This document shows positions 1 to 13,089 of a DNA stretch of 64,000 bases, piece by piece. This DNA is from Hansfordia pulvinata. Lineage: Eukaryota; Ascomycota; Sordariomycetes; Xylariales. Position 1 is the first letter of the stretch. Each line of letters begins with the position of its first letter. The notes below the pieces were generated by a model. It made no database searches and had not been told where the DNA came from. It was given only the letters and a program-made list of their open reading frames with translations. The stretch is taken from positions 1 to 64,000 of the forward strand of contig BJKQ01000022.1 of the NCBI GenBank assembly GCA_006538405.1. The letters run 5' to 3'. The translations under genes were made by a program, and so were the position numbers.

Positions 1-2048
1 GTTGGAATGAATGAATGGCAGAACGAGACGAGACGAGACTACCAGAGTCTTGGTGGTGAACAGGGCTTAGGAGAGGAGAAACGGAATAGACAAGTGTGCC
101 TATCGAAGAGCTGTCAGGTCAAAGTGAGCCGCCCCAGCTCTCTTATGGCTTCAACTATAGCAGCTTGTTCCCAAAAACAATGGGGCGCATACTGTCAAAC
201 AGAATAGAAAAAAAAGGATCGCAGGAGGACCCCGGCCAGGCAGACATCGTAGCAGTTCAGCTCAGCTGCTCCCGGGATCCGAGCCCCATCGCCCACACAC
301 TCACCCCCGCCCTAACGCGACGTCTTCTCGAAGACCGGGATTATAAAGATCTCACAGTCCTTGGCTGAAACAGACAAGCCAAAAGGTCGGCTGGAGCCCG
401 GGCGGCCAGACCCTGGCAAGTCCAACAACAAAGTGCTGATGATCGCCGCCCCATAACGGGGGAGGGATCTCTCCGTTGCGATCCTTCCCGATGCAAGATG
501 CGCATGGCCCTGGCGCCCTGCTCGTTATTAGCAATCCGCAATGTCGCCTCCTGCGCTCATGACTAACGGCCGAGAGGGCCGCGGCCTCTCATCTGTCAGC
601 CTCCACACGTGTGGCTGCCCTACGACCAAAGGGGCAGGTCTCGCAGTCGAGGCTCGGTCCAGCATACTCGTGGCTCATCAGAACCGACCAGGCATAGAAC
701 CCTGCTTCATTCGAATGTGAGGACCACCGAGTCCATTCATCGAGAGCCAGGCTTGATCAAGCCAGGCAGCCGCCAGTTGTGTTTCGACCCCGGTGGCTCT
801 GCAAAGTGAAAGACAAGGGATGCCTGAGCGGCGGAGGGTCTCCAAGTTGGCTGGAACGATGCTTTCGTCTCCAACGTGGTGACCTTGTGAGGAATATGGC
901 CTGGGGTTTGTCAACTAGTTAGCAACGAGCACGACGGTCCTGCCACTCCCTGCCGATCTGGCTGCTTCTGACTGACCCCAGCGTGCCGAGAACCTATAAC
1001 AAGCCCCTGCTGCGAAAATTGGAAAGGGGCAAAGCCAGTGACAGCAGCCCAAGGCAGCAACGCGTTTCGCCCCCTGCCCCTGGAAAGATCCACGGCCGTC
1101 ATAGTCCGTTCCCTGCACTATTCGAGCCGCACTTATTGACAAGCGACACCAGCTTGCATGTCGTGTCTTGTCAATCAGAATGCACAAATATCGCCGAAGA
1201 CTACCTGAGGTAGGTCCTCGGTCTAGAAGTCTCATCGCAGCTCCCCAGCAATATTTATCGTAGCAAGGGCTGCATAGATGCTACATTGACAAGGCTTGCT
1301 CATCGCTCAGCCTCATGTCACACTGCCACCGCAGACACCAATTGAATAAAGTCACGGGAGCTGGCCGTACCTGTTGCACCTCCAATCGCCTCTCAATTAT
1401 GCGCCGGCGGTCTCTCTATGATCATATATTGTCAATAATACAGTCCGTCTCATTGTTTCCATCCACATCTTCGAAAACTCAACTACAAAGCGGCGTCTCG
1501 CCCTTTTCCCAGCCATCTCTCCGCCGCCGACTTCGCTGCGGCTCAGCAAAACCCGCAAGCCATGCGCTGCTCCTCGGCCGAAGTTAGTTTCTAGCTGCCT
1601 CACCCCGTAAGCGTCGAAGATAAGACGGAGGCTATTCTGTGAAGTGCTGTTACAGTTGCTGCCAGCCGCCGAGAGGCACTTTTGTGCCTCATAGAAGCCA
1701 ATATCAAAATACACAATCCCGTGGAACCATTGGGAATGGCTCAGCCCAGAGTTTGCTTCTCTCCTCCCTCCTCCTCCAGAGAGGGGCGGGGCCATGCAGG
1801 CTCACGGCGCTTGTTGTCCCTCCCTTCCGCGGCGCTCAGCGGGCTGCTGCCTTGACGCTTGGGCGGGTCTTGGGCGGGAGTTATCGTAGGGGACTGTGCG
1901 ATGCGTGGTCAGCGTCTTGTCGAGCACCATGTCTTGCGACAGGCAAGGAGACCTACCGGATGCCACAGGGGTCGTGCGACTGTGCTCGCAGAGATTTCTG
2001 GGCGTAAGGCTTCAAGACACTCTCTCGCCGTCCATCGCATGCGACTGT
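1..2048. other. no supported gene; 5' flank of FHA-kinase copy A
   Basis: This stretch is of mixed composition. Short open frames occur on both strands, but none shows a recognisable domain, signal peptide or plausible intron-linked exon chain. It includes the 3' flank of the minus-strand kinase that ends at 2049. I see no tRNA, repeat array or transposon end in it. Confidence 0.5.
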
Positions 2049-3508
2049 TCATCTTGACAATCTCCCAAGAATCTCATGAAGCTTTCGACGCTTTTTCGAA
2101 AACCTTTGCCCCTCAGGCTTCTTGTTGTCGTTCTCCAAACAGAACCTGGCCATGTCTTTGAGTTTCTCACAATAGGCCATGGACTTCACAGACGAGCCTA
2201 CCTCCCGTTTTTTCAGGGCCCCTGGATAAACCAGCTCGCAAAGGACCAGTCCCAACGACCACATGTCAACCGGGTAGCTGTACTGTGGTGGGTGGCTTGG
2301 GTATTGGAACCTGGCGTTGCGCAAACCGATGGCCTTGATTTCCGGCGCTTGGTATTCCGGCGTACCCTCGCAAGTATTACCAGACTCCTTGGTAGCCAGT
2401 CCAAAATCGCATAGCTTGACGGAGATGCCGCCACCTTCCGGCAGGCGATGAGCCACCAGTATGTTGTGGGGCTTGATATCGCGATGAATGATCTTGCACT
2501 GCGTGTGCAGATGGTCTAGGGCCGAGCTGCACTGATACAGGACCTGCAGACACTCTTCTTCGGTCAGAGGAGAGCTGCTGCTCGTCTGCGCCACCTTCCA
2601 GAGATCCCCCTGTGGAATGTATTCCGTAAAGAGTCCGAAGTGGTTCCACTGGTAGCTGCGCTCCACAAACGCGAATGTGACAATGTGATCCTTGGTGGCC
2701 ATAGAAGTGTCAGTTGCGGAGCCTGCCTGCAGAATGGACAAGAGCACGGGACAGGGAATGGGTCGATATGGAGGTCGCGCCGCCAAACTTACATGTCGAA
2801 TATCTTTCAGCATTGCAGCTTCCTTTTCCAACAAGTTCATATGATGGTCTATATTGCTGCTCTTCTGAGGTGTTTTGCAAGCAAAGATCTTGGCTTTGGT
2901 CACATGCACGACGCGGCTTACAACGCCGAAGCCACCCTTGCCAACCTCAGAAAGAGGCACAAGACGATCGTCTTCCGAGATGAGGGGGGAGAATTCCCGT
3001 CGGCGAGACCAGCGGTGCTCTCGCACTGGCCCTGTCGTTCCAGGAAGTCTTCAACCTTCTGGTTGTAGGTCCCTGAGTCCATGCCGCTGAACATGGGCTG
3101 AATGTCGTACTTGACCTGCCCGGCCATCTCGACAATGACTTTGGGCAGCATGTATGCACTGTCGCGAACTGCAAGCACCCATTGGTGAGTCGATTCTTCG
3201 GGGATCTCGTCGCCTTCGTACAGGACTCTTATCTTGTGCGTCGGGCTGAGGTCTCGCAAGACCAGTCGGTATTGGTTGTCATGCTCGCTCCGGGCGAACG
3301 TGATTGCGCAGTGATATTCACTGCAGAGATGGAAACTGGGTAGAGTGATAGAGCAACGAGGAGAACTCCCGAATGTGAACCCTTCAGACCTTATGAGATC
3401 ACTATTGAACTCCAGCTTGTGGGTTTCGTTTCCGGCTGCGCTGCGTCCCCCCTCGTCGCCGAATCGTGTGACCAATGCGATCAGGTCATGTTTCATTGAG
3501 GCGGACAT
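2049..3508 (-). CDS. FHA-domain Ser/Thr protein kinase, copy A (one-base frameshift)
   Basis: The predicted protein is about 452 aa with an N-terminal FHA-like phosphopeptide-binding domain (about residues 35-100) and a C-terminal protein kinase domain. This is the FHA-plus-kinase architecture of Rad53/Chk2-type kinases, although the biological role is unknown. Visible kinase landmarks are the glycine loop GKGGFGVV, the ACK lysine, HRDIKPHNIL, DFG, the APE-equivalent APEI and DMWSLG. An intron at 2792-2691 (GTAAGT...AAG) sits between ILKDIRH-like and DHIV residues and matches an intron at the same place in copy B. The ATG at 3508 (MSAS) aligns with the MSAP start of copy B. The FHA frame and kinase frame differ by one base. 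They join if one more C is read in the C6 run (plus-strand G6 at 2984-2989), giving ...NSPP-LISE..., which aligns with copy B. It could be a real lesion or an assembly error. Confidence 0.8.
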
Positions 3509-4595
3509 CTTGAAAGTTAGAGAATCGAGAACTCGGGACTCACCATGTGGCTTCATCCAGGGAAGCCCAGGAAGGCCGTGGTCGATCGCGCTTAAGTATT
3601 GAGCGGGGAGAGACGACTTCCGAGGAAAGTTCGCAGGAGATTGTAGGATAGGTTGGTCAAAGAGGACGGGCAAGCAGGTACAGGTTCCCCTGCCGCTTTT
3701 TTCACCGTCATTCACGTCGCCTCGCATGATCGTAGCAAACAAGCCATGATGGGATTGTAGCTTCACGAAGTGGAGCTGTGTCCTGCTCGTAAATAGCTCA
3801 TGTCAGCGTCGCACGGCAAGGTATGGTATGTAGGTAGGCAGTTTGCCAACGCGTGCCGTCAGGCTTGGTTTCCAGTCTCAGGAACAGACGTGGGCTGCCC
3901 TTGTCAATCCACCCGAAGCAATCGAGCCGTCTGCATCGTTACGGGTCCGCGGGTCGTGCCCGGTAGTATCAAAGAGGGCCCCTGGGGCCTGTGGCAAACA
4001 CCATGGCGTCTAAAGCCCTGAGAAGGTATATCCAAGTGTGCTTGCGGAGAGGGAACTTTGCTCCCTGGCCCTGGATCCACGTCTTTCTGTCTGGACGAGA
4101 ACAAAGACGAGACGGAGGCCATTGGGAAATCCCGAACGTTGGGCTTTCGAAACAACCCGGCAAACCACGACGGCTTTACGACCTGCCCGATTGCAGCCCA
4201 TGTTCGAGCCAACATAACAGCGTAATTGTAATAGGCCCGTGGTCGACGGCGACGAATGTCGGTCTGCCATTGTCGCTGTCGCTGGCGCTGTCTTCGTATC
4301 TCGTCTAACGGACGGTTGGGTTGGTGAGTCAGGTTGGTGAGTCAGGTTGGTGAGTCGGGTTGGTGAGTCGGGTTGGTGAGTCGAGTTGGTGAGTCGACGA
4401 AGCCGCCAAGGCAAGCAGATACAAACAGGCAGGCAAACAGTTATTAGGCACGGGCAGGCAATCAAAAAGGACGGGCAGGCACGCAGAGGGGCAAGCACAC
4501 AGCACATGAAGGCAGCGGCCCATGTATCTGTACCTTATATGTAGGTACCATGTAAGGAGGCAAGCAGGCAGGCACGTCCGTTGCATAAAGGCCAC
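3509..4595. other. intergenic, upstream of FHA-kinase A, up to the transposon
   Basis: No gene is supported here. The stretch holds the promoter side of kinase A, a 13-bp tandem array (4319-4396) and a GGCA/AGGCAGGCA-rich tract just before the transposon target site. Confidence 0.5.
4319..4396. repeat. 13-bp minisatellite, six copies
   Basis: Six head-to-tail copies of GGTTGGTGAGTCR run from 4319 to 4396. The last unit begins AGTTGG. The variable position is A in the first two units and G later. The array lies 200 bp outside the left end of the large RIP-mutated transposon. Confidence 0.9.
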
Positions 4596-4601
4596 ACAGT
4601 C
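4596..4601 (+). repeat. target-site duplication, left copy (ACAGTC)
   Basis: The hexamer ACAGTC directly abuts the left terminal TACGG of the inverted repeat. The identical hexamer in the same orientation directly follows the right terminal CCGTA at 15049-15054, as expected of a 6-bp target-site duplication. Confidence 0.85.
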
Positions 4602-6560
4602 TACGGCGGGCGATAGGCGTCACTATGTTAAAACCCATTAATCTCACTTTACATCCACCCCTCGCGTGGTAAGAGCCGTACCTATTAATAATAACACCTT
4701 AGTAACCAGCTGCTTAACCCATTGCACTTAGCCCTTTTAATTAAGCACTTATAAAAAATTCCTTTACTTAACATATTATTAAAACCACCCTTATAATTCT
4801 TTACTTCTTACCTTTATCTTTAAGTTCTTAATACCTTTATTATAAGAATATAGCTTTTTTATTTTTATCCTTATGCTTTCCTTTATTTATTTTAGCCTTA
4901 ACTTCCTTATTATTAAGGTCTTAAGATTTATAAGATTATTTAAGTATTTAATTCGGTTAATTAACATCGCGCTTAAAACCCTTATATTAACTTAAGATTA
5001 TTATAACTTTACTTAATATCACGGCCTTAATAACGACTTATAATATATATATAAAGAATAAGGATTTTATATAATAAAGACCGTAATTTAATAACTTTAT
5101 TAAAAGAAAGCTTTACTTATTTATTATATTATTAATAAAGTTAAAAAGGATAACTTATATATAATACCGACTTTAAAGATCTTAATTAAAGTCTTAAATA
5201 TAAAATTTAATATTATAATTAATATTATTTATTAAAATAAGATAAATACTTAAGGCCTTAATTAATAATTATTAATTAACGGTAATAAGTTATTAAACGT
5301 ATAATCGTTTTTAAAAAGTATTAAGTTAAGGATAATAATATATAAAGACCTTAAAGGTTAACCGATAAAAAAAAGCTTAAGTTATTATTTATTAAGCTTT
5401 TATTTTAAATCTTATTAATATAAAAAAGGATTATAATATTTATATTAAAGATAATATTAAAAAAGCCTTTATTAAGTGCTTTTTTTTAAAAAGAAATATA
5501 TAAGTAACGCTTATACTTATTATTATTATATTAATAATAATTATAATTACTCGTATAAAAGCGGTAAATAAAGAACTTTTAATAAATAAAGCTATAAAGA
5601 TATATGTTTTTAATAAATAATAAGAATTTATTAATAAAAAGAAATTTATTAAGGATAAAAAGAAAAAGAATACTTAAGTCTTAAAAGAGGTCCTTTATAA
5701 GGTTATTAATAAGTAATTAAAGTAAACCGTATAAGAGATTAAAAGTAAGATTAAAAATCGTAACGCGATCGTTTATAAAAAGGAATATAAGGTTAAATAT
5801 ATTAAGTGTCTTAATATTTAAGCGCCGATATTAATAATAAGAATTATAAATCGATTAATAAAGCGTATTAATAAAAAAAAAGAGTTAAAAATTAAATACT
5901 TAATTACTTTATAAATTATAAAGAACCGTATTAAAAGCGCTTAATATATTTTGAATATTTAAAATTAATATTATATAATAAATTAAAATTATTATAATTA
6001 AAAAGTTAAACTTATATAAAAGCGTAAACGGTTACGTTAAAATAAAGTTATAAAAGCGGTATTATTAAGGTCCGGTTAACTTAAATAAAGTTAAAGCTTA
6101 AAAGATAATTATTAATAAAAAGAAAAAGTCATATTCTTATTAAGTTATTAAGGTTATTAAAGCGCTTATAACGGTGATTAAAAGTTAAAAGGGATAATAA
6201 AGATAAATAAGTTAAATAAAAAGGTAAAAGGTAAAAAGGGTTAAAATAAGTTATTAAAGGTTAAAATAAGTTATTATTACTTAACCGGTATTAAAGGGTT
6301 AATATTAACTTAAATAATATAAAGATATTATTAATATAAACGCGTTAATATAAATATTAAGCTTACGTTTATTATAAGTATACTTACGACTTAATATTAA
6401 AAAAGGTTTAATAACTCTTTAATATTTTAATTATTATTTTTATATTTTACTTTACTCTTTTTATTTACCCTTAAAGCCTTTATATAATATTTAATTTCTT
6501 AACTTTTACTTTATTATTTAAGATATTAAATAAATAACTTAAAGTCGATTTTAATCCGTT
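4602..6560 (+). repeat. left terminal inverted repeat (about 1.95 kb)
   Basis: This arm pairs with the reverse complement of about 13090-15048. The outer 38 bp differ from the other end at five positions (offsets 6, 15, 24, 28, 35), and all five are transitions. Farther in, the arms still align by eye without large net indels, for example around 5900-5960, 6061-6300 and 6420-6500. The inner limit is approximate because mutation erodes the match. Confidence 0.82.
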
Positions 6561-9500
6561 AAAAAAGTGGATTTACACGGAATATAATTCCGGTTTTATT
6601 ATTCCTTTTATTTTATTTAAAATTAAAGATAACTCCTTTCTTTTTATCTCTTAATTAACCTTAATTTATAATCTTTATTAATAAGGTAAGGCGGCACGGT
6701 AATTATAAATAAAATATTTAACCGCCTTATTTAAAAGCATTTAATTATAATATTTTAAGATTAATTTAAATAATTAAAAGCTTTTACACCTTATAAATTA
6801 AATAAAGTATTTTATATCTTTATAAAGCGTTAAAATTATTAAAAATAATTAAGTTTATTTTAATAAATAAATTTAAATTAAATCGAAGAATACTGTTAAT
6901 AACTTTATATATTTTTTAAGATACCGTCACCGATTTAAATTTTATTTTATAATTAAATAAAAAGTAATTACGTATATACTTATAATATTAAAATCTTTAA
7001 ATTTCTTAAGATTTAATAATAAAGGTTTACCGCTTTTATTATTCGGATTCGATTTATAAACGCTCTTTAAGTTTACGTTATAAGCGAGGCGGTTAAACTT
7101 ACTTTAAACCGAATTATATTTAATTATTAAATAAATATTATAAGTTAAGTTATTTTAAGATTTAAATTTACGCGGTTATTAATATATATTTATGATTTAT
7201 CCTTTAATTTTATATTAAGTATTTTATATATATAACCCGGTTTATACTTATATAATATATATTAATTATTAAATATATTAAAATATATTATTAATTAATC
7301 GTTTAAATCGTGAAGTTAAAACCGTACTTATTACCGGTGCTTATTATTAATTATTTTAAGGTATATAAAAGTAATAAAAAAAATTCTTATACCGTGATAA
7401 AAATGGAAAGCTTTTATTAAATATAAATTAAGATAAGTTATTTATTAATTTATTCTTTTAACCATATTATAAACCTTTTTAATAAGCTTAATCTTTTTTA
7501 CTTAAAACTTATACCTTTAATAATAAAATTCTTAATTATAAAGATTAAGACTTTTTAAATTAACGGTTCGTTTATTTGTATAATTTAAGTATTATAAATT
7601 AAAGGATTAAAAGTTAATAATCACGGTTAAATGATAATAAATCGATTATTTAATAAGTAAGTTTTATTCTTTATTCTTTTAATAACTTAAGCTTAATATT
7701 AATTTTATACTTTAAGATTTTTTTAATTAATTAAAGGTTAAAAGCCTTTAAGTATTAAACTTTATTTTAAACCGTATTATATTATTATTTATTTATATGC
7801 CTTTAATTCGTTAAGAGTTTTTTAATTTTATTTAAAATAAAATATTTATTATATTCGGCCTTAATATAATAAGCCGTATATTTATTATAATAAGCTTTAA
7901 ATATTATACTTTATACTTAACCCTTTTTAAGCTTAAAGTTATAAAGTTTAATATAATTTAAAACGGTTAAAAGAATTAAAACGAATTATAAAATTAAATA
8001 ACGTCTTAATAAACAAATACTTATTAATAAGTGTTATAAAATTATATAATATATTACTTTTTATATTCACTCCTTTAACTTTTTAATTAAGTAATATAAG
8101 TGTATTTTACTTAAAGTTAATTAAGTACATGTTTTTATAAGATAAGTTAAGATCTTATTTTTTATTAAAAAAGAGCTTATTATTTCACTTTTCCCCGCGC
8201 TTATTAATAATTAAAATTACTTAAAAGGGTTATTATAAGAAGATAAAATATCTTTAAACGATTTATATAATTATTAAATATTATTTATATTTTTATTTTT
8301 ATTTTTATGTTAATATTAAATATATTCGTATAAGAATTATATAAGTAAAATTACTTTTATTAAATTTATATACTTTAAATTATAAGCTTTATATTATAAT
8401 TATTATTAATATATAATTTTATAAAATGTTTTTAATATATTTTTTAAGGCTTTAAATTAATTTAATACGTTTATTATTTTATTATATATAAATATATATA
8501 ATTATAAGTTAATAAAAATAGTTTTTTTTAAAGAAAAATTTCAAAAATAATTTATAATATTTAATAATTTAAAAATTTATTAAAAATTAAATATTTTAAA
8601 AGTTAAAAAAATGTTTTTTTATTTCATTAAAATTAATATTTTATATATAAATTAAATATAAGATTTCTTTATATAAGATTATATAAACTTTATAAGTTAT
8701 ATAATACTTTTAAAATAATAAAATATATTAAAACCTTTTTTTATTTTTAAGTCTTTTAATAAATATTAATATTATTAAAATAAAGGAATATTCTTTTAAA
8801 GATATATTATAAAAAATATAAATAATAAATTTAATTATATAATTTTATTTAAATAAAAATAAATTAAAAAAATTAAAATTAATTGTAATTTACTTTTATT
8901 TACATATATTTATAATATTTTATTATATAAAGTAAAATAATATTTATTAAAAATATAATTAAAAATTACTTTTATATTATTAAAATAATAAAATTAAATA
9001 TAGATTTTAATTTATTATAATAATTTTATAAATAAAAATTTTTATATTAGTTTATAAATAAAAGGATAAAACTATTTTAATATATAATATATTAAAATAT
9101 ATAATAAATATAAGGTTTTTAAACTTAAATTTTATATTTAATACATACTTATAATATATTTATATAATAATAATATTCTTAAAAAAGGTTTTTAAAAAAT
9201 AACTTAAAGAAATGATTTTAAAAATATTAAATAAATAATCTTTAAAATATAATTTAAAAAAATTATTATTTTTAAGATTTAATTTTAAATAATATAATAT
9301 TTAAAAATAAATAATTAAAAATAAAATATAAAAATATTATAAAAGATTAATATTATTAATAATTAATATTTAAAAAGTAATACTTAAAAAATCTATATTA
9401 AAAAATAAATATTTTTATAAAAATATAAAAATTTATTTTTTAAAGAATATAGAAAATTAAGTTATAAAAGGATATTATTTTATAAAAGATATTTTAAATA

Positions 9501-9967
9501 ATATTAAAAAATATTTCTTTAATAAATATAAAAAATTAATATTAAAAAATATTATTAAAAAATGATAATTAATTAAAAATTATTTTAATAATATTTAATA
9601 TTAATATTAAAAAATAATATATAGTTTTTTAAAACTTTAATAAAAAGATTTAAATTAAGTTTTATTAATAATTTAATATAAATAAAAATTTTAATTATAA
9701 TTTTTTAAAAAATATTATAATTTAAATTTCATTTTATTATATAAAATAAGTTTAAGAATTTAAATTTTCAAGAAAAAAAAGCTTATTTATAAGTGAATTT
9801 TAAATAACGAAATAATAAGAAATATATTAAAATATTATATAAATAATAAGTAATTAATAAAAAGTAGTTTTATATATATTTAAATTATTTATTAAAATAA
9901 TAAATAATTAAATATATAAAATTTACTTTTTATATCTCTTTTTTACTTTTATTAAAATTATATTTTT

Positions 9968-10285
9968 ATTATTAATCGGACCTTTAAAAGAATTATTAAT
10001 TATATTATATAAAGTATAACGTTTATAAAAGGTAAATATATACGTAATATATAATAATATTAATATTACTTATTCTTATTATAATATATTATTTATAAAA
10101 CCGTATATAAGGCTTAATTAATATATAAGTTAAGCCGTAAAGGCGATTAATTTATTACTTATTAATATTATTTATAATTATTAAAATTAATAAATTAAAT
10201 TAAAATAAGCTTTATTTTAACTTATATAATTAAGCGTAAAATAAACACGTGTATAAAAGTATAATTAATAATTATAATTTAAATA
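9968..10285 (+). repeat. internal direct repeat, copy 1 (about 315 bp, LTR-like)
   Basis: This AT-rich segment contains a short island TTAATCGGACCTTTAAA followed by a TATAACG/AAAAGG block and AAGGCTTAATTAATATATAA. It recurs about 919 bp downstream in the same orientation with RIP-like differences. The pair encloses about 600 bp and looks like the long terminal repeats of a small, or mostly deleted, LTR element nested inside the large transposon. TG...CA ends cannot be confirmed after RIP. Confidence 0.7.
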
Positions 10286-10886
10286 TATTTAATATTTATT
10301 ATAATTATTTAAATAATTTTTTATTTATATATATTTTATTTTATAAATATTATTTTATTTATTATTATTTTAATAATAATATTACTTTCTTACTTTACTT
10401 TATATTTAAATTAATATATATATAATTAATTTTATATTACTTTATTTTATTATTATTATATACGTTTTTTTTATTTAATTATAATATTATAAAATTTTTT
10501 TAAAAGAATATTATATTTATATAATTAATTTATAATATAATTTTATATATTATAAATATAATATTATTTAAAAATATTATATTAAATAAATATAATCTTA
10601 TAATTATTATATTTATATATATATATATATTTATATATTATTTTAAAATATATTAAACCTTTATTTATATTAATTTAAGTTTTTTTCTTAATTTAATAAT
10701 TAAGTTTATAAAATATATAATATATAAAGTTATATTATAAGTAAGTATTTTATAAATTATAATTTTAAAGGTTTATATATTAAATAATACACTTATTATT
10801 TATATAAAAATTTAATTATTTAATATATAAAGGTTTATATAAAATTATTAAATAAGCTTTAATTATATATATATTATATTAAGGAT

Positions 10887-11204
10887 ATTATTAATCGGAC
10901 CTTTAAAGGAATTTTTAATTAAGCTATATAAAGTATAACGTTTATAAAAGGTGGATATATATATAATACGTGATAATGTTAATATTACTTATTTTATTAT
11001 AATATATTATTTATAAAGCCGTATAAAAGGCTTAATTAATATATAAGTTAAGCTGTAAAGGCGGTTAACTTAATACTTATAAGCACTGCTTACGGCCGTT
11101 AAGGCTAATAAATTAAGTTAAAATAAGTTTAATTTTAGCTTATATAATTAAACGTGTAATAATCGCGTATATAAGAATATAATTAATAATTATAATTAAA
11201 GTGT
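10887..11204 (+). repeat. internal direct repeat, copy 2 (about 315 bp, LTR-like)
   Basis: This is the partner of the segment at 9968-10285, at a constant offset of 918-919 bp along its length. This copy keeps more G and C, for example TTACGGCCGTTAAGG near 11090, suggesting it was mutated less heavily or on the other strand. Confidence 0.7.
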
Positions 11205-13089
11205 ATTTAATAAATATTATATTAAATAAAAGTTTAAATTAATATTATAATATATATAATAATACACTTATAATTAATAATACGATTTAAGTATTATTTT
11301 TTACTTACGATTTAATAATTATAAAAAGGTAAAATCTTACGACTTACCGGTTATTAAAAAGTAAAGTCTTAACCTTAATATAAAGTGTTAAGGATTATAA
11401 TTAATTATTTATACTTTATAAAAAGTATAATAACCCTTTTTTTTTATATAAATAAAATAATTATAATTAAGTAATATAAAAAGGACGGACCCTTTTATAT
11501 TAATAATTTACTTATATATATTATTTTAAGCCTTATTTATATTAAGTATAACTTTATTATTTATATTATATTAAAAATATATTATAACTTAAATATTAAG
11601 TTTTTTATTTTAAAATATTCTTTATAAAAAAGCACTTTTTAAAGAGTAAACTCCGCTTATATTAACTTAAAATCTTAACTTAAATTACACGTTTCCGTTT
11701 TCTTTAACTTTTTATTAATTTAATTAAAGGTTTAATATCTTAAGTTAATATCTTTAATTTTTCTTTTTAAGTTTCCGAATTTTATAAAATAAAAAAAGCG
11801 TTTTTAATAAGGGATAAATTATATAATTATAATTTATTATTAATTATATCTTTATAATTAATAATATTAAGATTTAACGATTAAGCTTAAGGACTTAATA
11901 TTATACTTAAATAATTAAGTAAAAGGGATAAAGATTTAACTTAAGTAATAAATAATTTATTACTTAATAAAAAATGATTATTATTCTTAATAAAGGTATT
12001 ATTTAATTAATTTAATAATAATTCCTCTTTTAAAGTGTTTATAATTTTAAGATCTTTAATAAGGTTCTCGGTTTTTATAATTAATAACTTAATAAAAAGC
12101 TTATTTTTATTAAGGATAACGGCTTAATAAAAGATTGTTTTTATTTTTTATAAAACTTCCGGTTTTAATCGAGTAATAAGTGTAAAAAGGGAAAATAATT
12201 AAAAGAAAGGGAAGTCCGTAAAAGACTTAAAAGCGGTGTTAAGGTTAAAAGGATTTAATATTAAAGTTAAAGATCTTTATACTTATTTCTTATTTCTTTT
12301 TTTAATTTTTTAAGCCTTATCTTTTTTAAGGTCTTTTAAATAATAAGAAATAAGATTTAAGTATATTAAGTCCTTTTACTTTTTATAATAGCCTTTAATT
12401 AACTTTATTAAGGAAATAAGTTTAAAGTTAATATATAAGTAAAGGTATAAACGGCCGCCTTTTATAATTATAATTTTATTAAAGAAAGTGAAAGTGTAAT
12501 CTTAAATTTTAAGCTTATATTATAATAAATTATTATAAAAGCGGTTTATAATATCTTAAATAAGGTCTTATTAAATTAATAAAGATTTATTAATAATAAA
12601 GTTAACACCTTAAATAAAGGCTATACGTATAAATCGTGTAATAATCTCTTTAATAATACTATTAAATATAATACGGTAACCGTAAATTTATTAAAAATAA
12701 AAGTTAACTTTTTAAGTAAAAGATTTTTTCGGTTATTAAGTGAATTAAATGCTTTTTTTCCTTTTATTTTATATAATATTAATAGCCTTATTAAGGTTAA
12801 ATAATTAATAAAGCGTAATAATCGATACTTAACTTAATAAGCTAGATTTTAAAAGTGTAAAATAAGATAAAAAGGATATCTTTTTTTTAAGGTTTTTTTT
12901 TAAGGTGTTTTAAAAAAGGGTAATATTATTATTATTTAATATAATTTTATAAACTTTAACCGTTTTTATAAAAGGTTTAATTAAATTTTAAAAAGTTAAG
13001 GCTGTTTTATAATAAGGGTAAAAGCTTATATTAAGATAAGCCGCTTTTAATAAGGTATAAAAAATACTTAATATAATATAATTACTCTT

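Noticed and set aside
2049..3508. Kinase A as a pseudogene
   Set aside because: The single one-base gap is in a C6 run and of the same kind as ten others in this window, so an assembly error is more likely than decay; it is not excluded.
3509..3560. Possible upstream exon of kinase A (MKPHG, GTGAGT donor, CTAAC, AAG before MSAS)
   Set aside because: The intron would be only 36 nt, shorter than fungal introns, and copy B starts at the equivalent ATG.
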